This document shows, one piece after another, positions 42,365-50,913 of a DNA stretch of 64,000 bases; position 1 is the first letter of the stretch, and each line of letters starts with the position of its first letter. The translations under genes and the position numbers were made by a program. This DNA comes from DAITQM01 sp039794245. GTDB taxonomy: Bacteria; Pseudomonadota; Gammaproteobacteria; Xanthomonadales; Wenzhouxiangellaceae. The stretch covers positions 1 to 64,000 of the forward strand of contig JBDIVS010000014.1 in NCBI GenBank assembly GCA_039794245.1, written 5' to 3'. Below the pieces are notes generated by a model. It was not told the DNA's origin, made no database searches, and saw only the letters and a program-made list of their open reading frames with translations.

Positions 42365-42542
42365 GGTTCGATGCTCCCAAAGGCGCCGCCCGGCCCGCTG
42401 CCGCGTCGTCGTCGAGCGGCAGGCGCGCCGCTTCGTCGAAGCGGCGGCGGTCGGCGATAAACCACAGCCAGATCACCAGGCCGGTGAACAGCACGATCAA
42501 CAACACGATGATCGCGCCGCGCAAAAGATCGAGGTTCCACAT
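42357..42542 (-). CDS. ccoQ: cbb3 oxidase subunit CcoQ
   Basis: The 61-residue protein starts MWNLDLLRGAIIVLLIVLFT, has a single membrane helix, then LWFIADRRRFDEAARLPLDD. CcoQ/FixQ proteins have this length and the same W-x-F-x-x-DRRRFDEAARLP pattern. It stabilises the oxidase complex. The ATG (42540-42542) shares a base with the ccoO stop (TGATG). Confidence 0.9.
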   Translation of the reverse strand: MWNLDLLRGAIIVLLIVLFTGLVIWLWFIADRRRFDEAARLPLDDDAAAGRAAPLGASNHE

Positions 42543-43150
42543 CACCCACCCCCCGGACCGAAGCGGCTCATGCCCTGGAGGTAGGCGATCAGGGCCATAA
42601 GCTCGGTCGTCTCGCCGAGCCGGGCGGCCTGGGCGATATCTTCGTCGCTGTACGGATCGCCGATGGCGCGCAGGGCACGCATATGGGCGGCGATCCGCTC
42701 CACGTCGAGCCGGCGTTCGGCCAGCCACGGATAACCGGGCATGTTCGATTCGGGCACCACCGCGCGCGGATCGATCAGGTGCACCCGGTGCCATTCGTCG
42801 CTGTAGCGCCCGCCGACGCGGGCCAGATCGGGCCCGGTTCGTTTCGAGCCCCACTGGAACGGCCGGTCGTACACCGCTTCGCCGGCCACCGAATAGGGCC
42901 CGTAGCGTTCGGTTTCGCTGCGGAACGGCCGAACCTGCTGCGAATGGCAGACGTAGCAGCCCTCGCGGACATACACATCGCGGCCGGCGAGGCGCAGCGC
43001 GTTGTAGGGCTTGACCCCCGGCGCCGGTTCGATGACCTGGCTCTGGTACATCAACGGCACGATCTCGACCAGACCGCCGAAGCTGATGACGACGACGATC
43101 CAGAAGGCCAGCCAGCCGACATGTTTTTCGATAAACTCATGTGCTTTCAT
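42542..43150 (-). CDS. ccoO: cbb3 oxidase subunit II (mono-heme CcoO)
   Basis: The 202-residue protein has one N-terminal membrane helix (GWLAFWIVVVISFGGLVEIV) and a periplasmic cytochrome c domain with EGCYVCHSQQVRPFRSET near residue 64. A Met ligand is in PESNMPGYPWL. The tail LMALIAYLQGMSRFGPG is typical. It carries electrons from CcoP to the catalytic subunit. It starts 12 bases after ccoN. Confidence 0.95.
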   Translation of the reverse strand: MKAHEFIEKHVGWLAFWIVVVISFGGLVEIVPLMYQSQVIEPAPGVKPYNALRLAGRDVYVREGCYVCHSQQVRPFRSETERYGPYSVAGEAVYDRPFQWGSKRTGPDLARVGGRYSDEWHRVHLIDPRAVVPESNMPGYPWLAERRLDVERIAAHMRALRAIGDPYSDEDIAQAARLGETTELMALIAYLQGMSRFGPGGG

Positions 43151-43162
43151 CGGTTCGACTCC

Positions 43163-44581
43163 TCAAGCAGCGGCCGGTACGGCGTAACGCGCCGGGGCGG
43201 CGGCCTGGCGCCGCGTCAACCACAGGTTCCAGGCCATGATGAACATGCCGGCGAGGAACAACAGCCCGCCGAGCAGCCGGATGTAATAGAACGGATAGGT
43301 CTGCTTCAGCGACTCGATGAAGCTGTAGGTCAGCGTCCCGTCGGCATTGACCGCGCGCCACATCAGGCCCTGCATCACGCCGGCGATCCACATCGCGGTG
43401 ATGTACAGCACCACGCCGATCGTCGAGGTCCAGAAATGCCATTCGATCAGCCGTGTGCTGGCCATCCGCTCCAGCCCGTAAAGCCGCGGGAACAGAGAAT
43501 AGACCGCCCCGATCGAAATGAACGCCACCCAGCCGAGCGCGCCGGAATGCACATGGCCGATCGTCCAGTCGGTGTAATGCGACAGGGCGTTGACCGTCTT
43601 GATCGACATCATCGGCCCCTCGAACGTGGACATGCCGTAAAACGACAGCGAAACGATCATGAAACGCAGGATCGGATCGGTGCGCAGCTTGTCCCACGCC
43701 CCGGACAGCGTCATGATGCCGTTGATCATGCCGCCCCATGACGGGGCGAGCAGCATCAGCGAAAACACCATGCCGAGTGATTGGACCCAATCGGGCAGCG
43801 AAGTGTAATGCAGGTGGTGCGGCCCGGCCCACATGTAGATTGCGATCAGCGCCCAGAAGTGGACCACCGACAGGCGGTAGGAATAAATCGGCCGCCCGGC
43901 CTGCTTGGGCACAAAGTAATACATCATGCCGAGGAAGCCGGCGGTCAGGAAGAAGCCGACGGCGTTATGGCCGTACCACCACTGGACCATCGCATCGACG
44001 GCGCCTGAATACAGCGGATACGATTTCCACATACCGGCCGGCACCGTCAGGTTGTTGACGATGTGCAGCACCGCGATGGTCAGGATATAAGCGCCGAAGA
44101 ACCAGTTGGCGACGTAGATGTGGGCGATCTTGCGCTTGGCGATGGTGCCGAAAAAAACGACGGCGTAGGCCACCCAGACGACGGCGATCAGAAGGTCGAT
44201 CGGCCACTCGGATTCGGCGTACTCCTTACTCTGCGTGATGCCGAGCGGCAAGGTCAGCGCGACGAGCACGATGACCGCTTGCCAGCCCCAGAACGTGAAC
44301 GACGCCAGCCGCGGCAGAAACAGCGCCGTATGGCAGGTGCGCTGCACCACCCAGTACGAGGTGGCGAACAGCGCCGAGCCGCCGAACGCGAAAATCACCG
44401 CATTGGTGTGCAGCGGCCTAAGGCGGCTGTAAGTCAGCCACGGGATGTCGAAATTGAGCGCCGGCCAGGCCAGTTGCGCCGCAATCAGCGCCCCGACCGT
44501 CATGCCGACGATGCCCCAGACCACCGTCATCACAGTGAACTGGCGGACCACTTTGTCTTGATAGATGGATGTTTCGGTCAC
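43163..44581 (-). CDS. ccoN: cbb3 oxidase catalytic subunit I
   Basis: GTG 44581 is chosen because AGGAGG lies 7 bases upstream, giving 472 residues with 12 membrane helices. Heme and copper ligands are visible: RLRPLHTNAVIFAFG (low-spin heme His), VQWWYGHNAVGFFLTAGFLG (CuB His and Tyr region), AGPHHLHYTSLPDW (two CuB His), and WTIGHVHSGALGW (high- and low-spin heme His). It reduces oxygen with high affinity. It is first in the ccoNOQP cluster, behind an FNR/ANR box, so expression should rise when oxygen is low. Confidence 0.96.
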   Translation of the reverse strand: MTETSIYQDKVVRQFTVMTVVWGIVGMTVGALIAAQLAWPALNFDIPWLTYSRLRPLHTNAVIFAFGGSALFATSYWVVQRTCHTALFLPRLASFTFWGWQAVIVLVALTLPLGITQSKEYAESEWPIDLLIAVVWVAYAVVFFGTIAKRKIAHIYVANWFFGAYILTIAVLHIVNNLTVPAGMWKSYPLYSGAVDAMVQWWYGHNAVGFFLTAGFLGMMYYFVPKQAGRPIYSYRLSVVHFWALIAIYMWAGPHHLHYTSLPDWVQSLGMVFSLMLLAPSWGGMINGIMTLSGAWDKLRTDPILRFMIVSLSFYGMSTFEGPMMSIKTVNALSHYTDWTIGHVHSGALGWVAFISIGAVYSLFPRLYGLERMASTRLIEWHFWTSTIGVVLYITAMWIAGVMQGLMWRAVNADGTLTYSFIESLKQTYPFYYIRLLGGLLFLAGMFIMAWNLWLTRRQAAAPARYAVPAAA

Positions 44582-44609
44582 GAGCCGCCCTCCTGCGGAT
44601 AGTTGCCGC

Positions 44610-44651
44610 ATTATCGCCGCCCGCCGCCGGGCCGGAGTTGATTTTGATCAA
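44610..44651 (-). promoter_or_regulatory. FNR/ANR-activated promoter of the cco operon
   Basis: TTGATTTTGATCAA (44638-44651) is a perfect FNR/ANR box (TTGAT-N4-ATCAA). On the minus strand a -10 element GATAAT lies at 44615-44610, placing transcription start near 44603. The box is then centred near -41.5, the class II activator position. No good -35 is seen, as expected for a class II promoter. Confidence 0.85.
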
Positions 44652-44871
44652 CTGCCGGGCGGCCGATTTGCCTACCGCCCCGGTGGCCCGGCCGCGAACC
44701 CAGGTGTCATCAAATCGTCACCGCCGGCGGCAAAGCTGGCGCGGCGTGTCCGGCTTGTGGCGCAAGGATTGCATTTCGCCGGATTTCGTGGCCAAATGTA
44801 GGGGTCTAAAGGCCATACGATGGAGAACACGACCCGGGCGCCGCCTTGGGGTCGAACGGGCAGGCAAGACG

Positions 44872-45486
44872 ATGACGCCGAATCTGAACCAACTGGTCCT
44901 CAGGACCGACGCTGCGGGCATGCCGCTGGAGTGGATCAACCACCAGCAGGCGGTGCACATGATCGCCCTCGACCGGGTGTCGTACGCGCTCGGCTCGGTG
45001 ATTTACACGCTGCACGGCGGTATCAATGCCAGAAGTGGCCGGCAGAGCCGGATCGATGTCCACGCCATCCTCGCCTCGGTCGGCCAGCACAAGTCCGAGC
45101 AGCTTTGGGCCGAGGACTACGTCCCGCCGCTGTCGAACCGGGCGCTGTTCCGCCGTGACCAGAACCTTTGCCTCTATTGCGGCGAGCAGTTCCCCGATTC
45201 GCACCTGTCGCGCGACCACGTCGAGCCGCTGAGCTGCGGCGGCAGCGACCGCTGGTCGAACGTCGTCACCGCCTGCAAGCGGTGCAACAACCACAAGGCC
45301 GGGCGCACCCCAGAGCAGGCCGGCATGCAGTTGCTCGCCGTGCCGTTCGTGCCGACCCACGCCGAGTACGTCTATCTCCAGGGCCGGCGCATCCTGGCCG
45401 ACCAGATGCAGTTTCTGCTCGCCCATTTCCCGCGCCACAGCGTGCTGCGCCAGCGCGTCGAGCGCGGCGGCAGCCTGTTGCACTGA
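44872..45486 (+). CDS. HNH endonuclease family protein
   Basis: The start ATG 44872 gives 204 residues. An N-terminal helical part (MPLEWINHQQAVHMIALDRV) leads to an HNH zinc finger: QNLCLYCGEQFPDSHLSRDH, PLSCGGSDRWSNVVTACKRC and NNHKAGRTPEQ. Chromosomal HNH proteins of this size are common in gammaproteobacteria; the substrate is unknown. It is followed after 3 bases by the 5'-3' exonuclease gene, so a shared DNA-repair role is possible. The cco promoter diverges upstream. Confidence 0.82.
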   Translation: MTPNLNQLVLRTDAAGMPLEWINHQQAVHMIALDRVSYALGSVIYTLHGGINARSGRQSRIDVHAILASVGQHKSEQLWAEDYVPPLSNRALFRRDQNLCLYCGEQFPDSHLSRDHVEPLSCGGSDRWSNVVTACKRCNNHKAGRTPEQAGMQLLAVPFVPTHAEYVYLQGRRILADQMQFLLAHFPRHSVLRQRVERGGSLLH

Positions 45487-45489
45487 AAG

Positions 45490-46401
45490 GTGCCCCCGGC
45501 GCCGCCCTGTTATCTCATCGACGCCAGCGTCTATATCTTCCGCGCCTGGTTCTCGCTGCCGCCCGAACTGCGCGATCCGGCCGGCCGGCCGACCAACGCG
45601 GTGTACGGCTTCGCCGGCTTTTTGTGCGCCCTGCTCGAGGAAACCTCGGCCGAAAGGATCGCGCTGGCCTTCGACGGGCCGTCGGAGGGCAACTTCCGCA
45701 CCGCCCTGTACCCTGCCTACAAGGCCAACCGCGCGCCGACCCCCGATGAGCTGAAAGTCCAGTTTCCGTGGTGCCGGGAACTGGCCGAAGCGCTGGGGCT
45801 GGCCTGCCACAGCCACCCGCGGTACGAGGCCGACGACCTGATCGGCACGCTGGCCCGGATCGCGCGCGCCGATGGGGCGCGCTTGGTCGTGGTCAGCAGC
45901 GACAAGGATCTTTGCCAATTGCTCGCAGATGGCGACCACTGGTGGGATCACGCCCGTAAAGTGCGCCTCAACCCGGCGAAAGTGCAGGAAAAATTCGGTG
46001 TCCCGCCGGAGTGGATCGCCGATTACCTGGCGCTCGCCGGCGACAGCGTGGACAACATTCCCGGCATCCCTGGCATCGGCCGCAAGACCGCGGCGCAGTT
46101 GCTCAACCTGTTCGGCGGCTGGGACGGTTTATGGCAGAACCTCGAACGCGTACCGGCGGCGAGGTTGCGCGGCGCCGCCGGTATCGCCGAACGTCTCGCC
46201 GCTGGCCGGCCGCAAGCCGAACTGGCCCGCCGCCTAACCCGCCTCGAAACCGCAATCGACGGCCTCGACGGCGCCGCGACGATCCGCCGCCGCCGCATCG
46301 ACCGCCAACAGCTCACCGCCCTGATCGACCGCTTCGGCTTCGGCCCGGCGCTCAGCCGAAGACTGCTGGGCTTATCCGGCGGGCGCCGGTCGTCGTTCTG
46401 A
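45490..46401 (+). CDS. flap-type 5'-3' exonuclease (PolA N-terminal domain-like)
   Basis: From GTG 45490 the protein is 303 residues. It is a stand-alone 5'-nuclease: YLIDASVYIFRAWFSLP and ALAFDGP (metal Asp residues), YEADDLIGTLARIARAD (acidic cluster), VVSSDKDLCQLL, and the helix-hairpin-helix SVDNIPGIPGIGRKTAAQLL near residue 195. It should remove flaps or RNA primers. The C-terminus after residue 295 (GLSGGRRSSF) runs into a broken ATPase gene, so the native tail may have been replaced. Confidence 0.88.
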   Translation: MPPAPPCYLIDASVYIFRAWFSLPPELRDPAGRPTNAVYGFAGFLCALLEETSAERIALAFDGPSEGNFRTALYPAYKANRAPTPDELKVQFPWCRELAEALGLACHSHPRYEADDLIGTLARIARADGARLVVVSSDKDLCQLLADGDHWWDHARKVRLNPAKVQEKFGVPPEWIADYLALAGDSVDNIPGIPGIGRKTAAQLLNLFGGWDGLWQNLERVPAARLRGAAGIAERLAAGRPQAELARRLTRLETAIDGLDGAATIRRRRIDRQQLTALIDRFGFGPALSRRLLGLSGGRRSSF

Positions 46402-46860
46402 CAGGTCCGCATCAGGCCGGCAAGACGACGCTCGCCCGTGAATTGCTGCCCGAAGATTCAGTCAACTACTTCGACCTGGAAGACCCGGCCGATCTCGCCC
46501 GGCTCGACGAGCCCCGGACCGCACTCGAATCGCTGGCGGGGCTGCTGGTGATCGACGAGGTGCAGCGCCGCCCCGAGCTGTTTCCAGTGCTCAGGGTATT
46601 GGCCGACCGGCCTGGACAACCGGCGGGCTTTTAGATTCTGCGCAGCGCTTCGGGGGATTTGCTGCGCCAGAGTTCGGAAAGCCTCGCCGGGCGAATGGAG
46701 CGAATCGAGATCAGCGGTTTTACCCTCGATGAATTGGGCGCCTCGGCCGCGAACACCCTGTGGCGCCGCGGCGGCCTGCCTCCCGCCTATCTGGCGGATT
46801 CGGAAAGCGACAGTTATGCCTGGCGCCACCAGTTCATCCAGACGCTGCCCGATGGACGCC
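46383..46860 (+). pseudogene. DUF4143-type AAA ATPase, N-terminal fragment with premature stop
   Basis: In one frame the sequence reads APVVVLTGPHQAGKTTLARE (Walker A), NYFDLEDPADLARLDEPRTA and LVIDEVQRRPELFPVLRVLA (Walker B). An in-frame TAG at 46632-46634 follows, then ILRSASGDLLRQSSESLAGR and IEISGFTLDELG. The TAG replaces one residue of the normal (F-L-x-L-G)SAS strand. The frame loses homology near 46860, so the C-terminal DUF4143 nuclease-like domain is missing. A complete relative is at 60182. It is a dead gene. Confidence 0.75.
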
Positions 46861-47028
46861 GCCCGCGGGCGTTTGGGAACGCAACGCGGCTCGTGCGGAA
46901 TGCCGAGTTCTCTATGTGCCGCCCGCTTGGGCGAGAAACCGGGCGCGTCACCCCGGGTGAATTCGACATTTCAACTAATATCGTAATAACTATATGATTT
47001 AATTGTAGATTCTATGAATTCGAGCAAA

Positions 47029-47047
47029 ATTTATGCAACTGTTGGGT
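47029..47047. repeat. motif ACCCAACAGTTGCATAAAT, copy near 47 kb
   Basis: The minus strand carries an exact 19-base match to 27559-27577. It lies in a 212-base gap between the broken AAA gene and the end of the beta-propeller gene at 47073. The surrounding gap is AT-rich and holds no other feature. Confidence 0.5.
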
Positions 47048-47072
47048 ATAGAGAAGGGCTAAAGCGGTCTTA

Positions 47073-48500
47073 TCACCTGGCGAGCGGGGCGGCGGGCAGT
47101 GCGTCGAGCGCGCCGGCAGCTTTGAGGTCGATTTTCATCACCGGCACCGGATCGAGCGCCGTGCCGGGGCGGCGCCGGCCGTTGACGTCGTAAGCGCTCC
47201 AGTGGTTGGCGGCGAAAAAATAGAACTCGTTATCGACCACTGTCCCGAAGGTCGGGCCGCGGAATTCGGGCAGCGCCGCGGCCAGCGGCAACGCGGCGCG
47301 CACTGCCTTGCCGCTGTCGTCCAGGCGCAGGGCCATCACCCGCTCCGGCTCGATGCCGTTTTGCACGATCAAAAGTCCGCCGGGATAGAGGCTGATGCCT
47401 TCGATGCCGCCGAGGTTGATGTTGTTGGCCAGGCCGGGGCGGAACAGGCGCTGCTCGGCATTGGACCAGAAGGCGAAGCCCAGCTCACGATCGGCGATGT
47501 ACAACAGGCCGTGCCGGTCATCGACCGCCAGGCCGCGGATGTTGGTCAACTGCTTGCTGCCGGCCAGCATCGTCAGGTGCTCGGCGCCCGGTTTGAGTAC
47601 ATGCACTTGCGGTTGGCGCAGGTCAGCGACATAGACCGTGCCATCGGCGGCCAGCGCCAGATTGGCCAGTCCGTGGGCGTTGCCGTCGGGGATCAACCGG
47701 TACTCACCGCGCTTCCTGCCGCTGTCCAGGTCGAAGGCCAGCAGCACCGACTGCCCGAAGTCGCTTTTTTTGTATCCGCTATGCTGGCCGAGGGCGCTGG
47801 TGCTGGCCCACAGAATGCGGCGCTCGGCATCGACCGCCAGGCCGAGCACCGACCAGCGGCCGTCGTAGGCGAACGGCGCCGGCTTGGCGGCCGGTTTGCC
47901 GTCGCGGCCCAGGCGGACGATTTTGCCCTCGCGCACGGTGCCGACGATGAATTGCTCGTGGCGCGGATCCCAGGCGATCGCTTCGGGCATCAGCAGGTCT
48001 TCGGGCAGTGTGAACGCCGCTTCGGCGCCGTTGCTGTACGGCTCGAGGGCGCCTTTCAACAGATTGTTGATATGGCTGTATACTTCGGTGCCGCGGATGT
48101 TTTCGCTCGCCCCGATGGTGTCGAAATCGACGCCCAGGCCCTGTTGCTGCAGGGCCAGCATCATCGTGTACGCCTGCGGTTTGTCGTTGAGCAGGGCGTT
48201 GCCGACGACGAGCTGGATCATCACTTGCTGATCGAACGGCCTGAGGCTCAGATGGTGCTGCCGGATGCGGACGAATTCCTTGTAGTCTTCGGCCTCGAAG
48301 GCCTGCTGCGCCAGGCGATCGAGCAACAGCGGCTGGTCGGGCAACGGGGCGGGCGCGGCTTTGGGTTGGGCCAAAGACGGCTCCGCGGCGGGCGGCGCCT
48401 TTGCGGTGTCCTGAGCGGCGGCGGGCCCGAACGCGCCGGCCAATAAAAAGTACAACGGCGCGACCCGGGCGGCGCGCGATAAACTGAACTGTCTCATCAT
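47073..48500 (-). CDS. exported beta-propeller (NHL/SMP-30-like) protein
   Basis: The 475-residue protein has a signal peptide (RVAPLYFLLAGAFGPAAAQ) and an Ala/Pro-rich linker. A short helical part follows (LAQQAFEAEDYKEFVRIRQH), then a six-bladed propeller with blades such as AIAWDPRHEQFIVGTVREGK, GLANLALAADGTVYVADLRQ and IRGLAVDDRHGLLYIADREL. No catalytic site is evident. It is probably a periplasmic binding or lactonase-like protein of unknown role. ATG 48497 is an alternative start. Confidence 0.75.
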   Translation of the reverse strand: MMRQFSLSRAARVAPLYFLLAGAFGPAAAQDTAKAPPAAEPSLAQPKAAPAPLPDQPLLLDRLAQQAFEAEDYKEFVRIRQHHLSLRPFDQQVMIQLVVGNALLNDKPQAYTMMLALQQQGLGVDFDTIGASENIRGTEVYSHINNLLKGALEPYSNGAEAAFTLPEDLLMPEAIAWDPRHEQFIVGTVREGKIVRLGRDGKPAAKPAPFAYDGRWSVLGLAVDAERRILWASTSALGQHSGYKKSDFGQSVLLAFDLDSGRKRGEYRLIPDGNAHGLANLALAADGTVYVADLRQPQVHVLKPGAEHLTMLAGSKQLTNIRGLAVDDRHGLLYIADRELGFAFWSNAEQRLFRPGLANNINLGGIEGISLYPGGLLIVQNGIEPERVMALRLDDSGKAVRAALPLAAALPEFRGPTFGTVVDNEFYFFAANHWSAYDVNGRRRPGTALDPVPVMKIDLKAAGALDALPAAPLAR

Positions 48501-48607
48501 TCCAACCTTATGGGCTTTATCGGCGGGGCGGGAGTGTAACCGATCCCCGGCGCACCGGCTGCCGCCGGCCGCCGCTTAATACAATGCCCCAGTCGCGGGA
48601 GTACTGC

Positions 48608-49144
48608 ATGGACCTGATCGGCGCCGGAAAATTCCTCAAGCTCGTGCGCGAGGGCCGTTGGGAATACGCCACGCGGCCGGGTGGCCGGGAAGTGGCGGTG
48701 ATCATCGCGCTGACCGCCGATCGCCGGTTGCTGCTCGTCGAGCAGATGCGCATTCCGCTCGGCTGCAACGTTCTCGAACTGCCGGCCGGGCTGGTCGGCG
48801 ACCACGCGGCCTGGGCCGGCGAGCGCGCGGTCGACGCCGCACAGCGTGAGCTGGAAGAAGAAACCGGCTACCGGGCCTTGCACCTGACCGAACTGATGCG
48901 TTGTCCGACCAGTGCCGGGCTGACCGACGAGACCGCGGTGTTTTTCCGTGCCGAGGGGCTGGTGAAAACCGGCCCCGGCGGCGGCGACCCGAGCGAACGG
49001 ATCACCGTCCACGCCGTGCCGCTCGCCGGCATCGATCGCTGGTTACTCGACCGCCAGCGTCAGGGCGTGGCGCTCGATCCCAAAATCTACACCGCGCTTT
49101 ACTGGCTGGATCGCCCGCCGGATGCCGGCGGGGCGGAATCCTGA
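48608..49144 (+). CDS. NUDIX hydrolase (ADP-ribose pyrophosphatase-like)
   Basis: ATG 48608 is preceded by GGGAG at 9 bases, giving 178 residues. The NUDIX box is G-x5-E-x7-RELEEETGYRA near residue 75-100, with ELPAGLVGD just before it as in ADP-ribose and GDP-mannose pyrophosphatases. It should hydrolyse a nucleoside diphosphate linked to another group. The last 46 bases overlap a minus-strand fragment. It diverges from the beta-propeller gene. Confidence 0.85.
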   Translation: MDLIGAGKFLKLVREGRWEYATRPGGREVAVIIALTADRRLLLVEQMRIPLGCNVLELPAGLVGDHAAWAGERAVDAAQRELEEETGYRALHLTELMRCPTSAGLTDETAVFFRAEGLVKTGPGGGDPSERITVHAVPLAGIDRWLLDRQRQGVALDPKIYTALYWLDRPPDAGGAES

Positions 49145-49383
49145 CCCGCGGCCAGCGGCAGGCACATAAGATCGTGCGCCACCGATCGCCCGCCGCGCCA
49201 GAGCAGATAGCCAGATGCCGCCCGCCCCCCGGCCAGTTCCGGGCCACCCGAACCGAGCACCTGCACCGCCAGTTCCGCCTGCCGGCATTCCACCGGCGGC
49301 GCCGCACCGGCACCGGCCGGCCATAACGCGGCTGCGGCTAAAACGTTGCAGGCGGCACGGTAGGGAATTTGGTAACAGGTCAT
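49099..49383 (-). pseudogene. MBL-fold hydrolase N-terminal fragment
   Basis: The frame has a signal-like start (ACNVLAAAALWPAGAGAA), then ELAVQVLGSGGPELAGGRAA and SGYLLWRGGRSV. This is the first strand-turn of a metallo-beta-lactamase-fold hydrolase (QVLGSGGPELxxGRAS-S-Y-LVW). After residue 70 homology stops and the metal-binding HxHxDH is absent. The rest overlaps the NUDIX gene. Family members run 280-330 residues, so this is a remnant. Confidence 0.55.
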
Positions 49384-49396
49384 ACGCGTTTTCTCC

Positions 49397-50056
49397 TTAA
49401 ACCGGGATCATGGCAGCGGCCAGGCGAGCGAATTCCGCCGGCCAGAGCGCCGGCTCGGTACCGATCACACCGAGCAGCGGTGCAGCCAGCATGTCCTGCA
49501 AGCAGGCGATATTGTCCGCTTCGCATGCCATCCCCGGCGGCAGGCGGTTGGCAACCCAGCCGCCAAGCGGCAAACCGTCGGCGGCGATGGCGCGCGCCGC
49601 AAGCAGGGTGTGATTCAGGCAACCGAGGCGCAGGCCCACAACCAGGATCACCTCGGCCGCCAGGGCGCGCACCAGATCGCTCAGCATCGCCCTACCGCCG
49701 AGCGGCACCAGCCAGCCGCCGACGCCTTCGACGACGATCACATCGGCCTCAACTTGCCGGATACCCGCCGCCAGCGCGGCAATGTCGATCTCCACTCCGG
49801 CCGCGCGCGCTGCCAGGTGTGGGGCGATCGGCGGGGCGAAGCGATACGGGTTCACCGCCGCCATCGGTAACTTTACATTGGCCGCCGCGGCCAGCGCCTT
49901 GGCGTCGGCGTTTAGGCCGTCGGCATCGAGCCCGCTGGCCACCGGCTTGAACGCCGCGACGCGCCGGCCGCGTGCCGCCAGCGCCGCGGTCAGACCCGCC
50001 GCAATGTGCGTTTTGCCGCACCCGGTATCGGTGCCGGTGATGAAATAGACTGGCAT
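49397..50056 (-). CDS. bioD: dethiobiotin synthase
   Basis: The 219-residue protein starts with the P-loop TGTDTGCGKTHIAAGL, then AFKPVASGLD, and VEGVGGWLVPLG for the second nucleotide-binding part. It makes dethiobiotin from DAPA, CO2 and ATP. It is last in the operon, starting 2 bases after bioC. Length and motifs are standard. Confidence 0.92.
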   Translation of the reverse strand: MPVYFITGTDTGCGKTHIAAGLTAALAARGRRVAAFKPVASGLDADGLNADAKALAAAANVKLPMAAVNPYRFAPPIAPHLAARAAGVEIDIAALAAGIRQVEADVIVVEGVGGWLVPLGGRAMLSDLVRALAAEVILVVGLRLGCLNHTLLAARAIAADGLPLGGWVANRLPPGMACEADNIACLQDMLAAPLLGVIGTEPALWPAEFARLAAAMIPV

Positions 50057-50058
50057 TG

Positions 50059-50913
50059 TTACAGTAGCCCCCGGCGGCGCAGTTCATCTAGCGGAATCAC
50101 GCGCCCGCGTTTTTCCGGTGCCGTTGTCGCCGGCGCGAACGCGGCACCCAGGATCGCTTCCCAGGTCACCGGCAGGCCATGTTCGGTACGCTGGGTCTCG
50201 TAGGCCTGGCGCATCCTTTGATATGCCGTTTTGCCCGTCAGGCCGCGGCGCCTTGCCGCATCGGCGTTGCCCGCGCCGATGGCGCGCAGGCCGTGCATCA
50301 CGCTTTCCACATCCGGCTCGTAAACCATCAGCGTCTCACTGCCGAGCACCGGGTTTATGAATCCTGCGGCCACCAGGCGATCGCCGATCTCGTGCAGACC
50401 GGCAAAATCATGGACATGCACTGCCGCGTCGGCCGCCTGCCACGCGGTGCGCAGTTCGTGCAGCGTCGCCGGCCCGAAGGTCGAGAACAGCACCGCACCG
50501 CCGGGGCGGAGAATCCGCCGCCACTCGGCGAACACTGTCTCGTCCGCCGTCCACTGCAACGCCAGGTTGCTGACGATCAAGTCAACGCTGCCGTCCCGGA
50601 ACGGCGTGCCGGCCAGATCGCCGCACAACAGCCCGAAAGTCCGGTACCATTGGCGGTGGCGGCGGGCTACAGCGAGCATCGCCGGGGCGAGGTCCAGACC
50701 CACCACGGTGGCGCGCGGCCAGCGGCGCTTCAGATCGGTGGTCAGGCGCCCGCCGCCGCAGCCGAGATCGGCAATGCAGCGCGGCGCCAGATGTTCGACC
50801 TGCGGCAAGTCGATCAGCCGGCCGGCGATCTCCCGCTGCAACCAGGCGTGGCGTTCGTAATGCGGTGCCGCGCGCTCGAATGCGCGGCGGATCGCGGTGC
50901 GTTCTAACTTCAC
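50059..50913 (-). CDS. bioC: malonyl-ACP O-methyltransferase
   Basis: The start GTG 50913 overlaps the bioH stop (GTGA), giving 284 residues. The BioC start IRRAFERAAPHYERHAWLQR is clear, as are SAM motif I (IADLGCGGGRLTTDL), VVGLDLAPAMLAVARRH and SNLALQWTADE. It methylates the malonyl carboxyl so that fatty acid synthesis can build the pimeloyl chain. The C-terminal 40 residues are more variable. Confidence 0.92.
   Translation of the reverse strand: MKLERTAIRRAFERAAPHYERHAWLQREIAGRLIDLPQVEHLAPRCIADLGCGGGRLTTDLKRRWPRATVVGLDLAPAMLAVARRHRQWYRTFGLLCGDLAGTPFRDGSVDLIVSNLALQWTADETVFAEWRRILRPGGAVLFSTFGPATLHELRTAWQAADAAVHVHDFAGLHEIGDRLVAAGFINPVLGSETLMVYEPDVESVMHGLRAIGAGNADAARRRGLTGKTAYQRMRQAYETQRTEHGLPVTWEAILGAAFAPATTAPEKRGRVIPLDELRRRGLL

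Noticed and set aside
47202..48446. 414-residue plus-strand frame over the beta-propeller gene
   Set aside because: Shadow; the minus-strand frame has a signal peptide and propeller blades.
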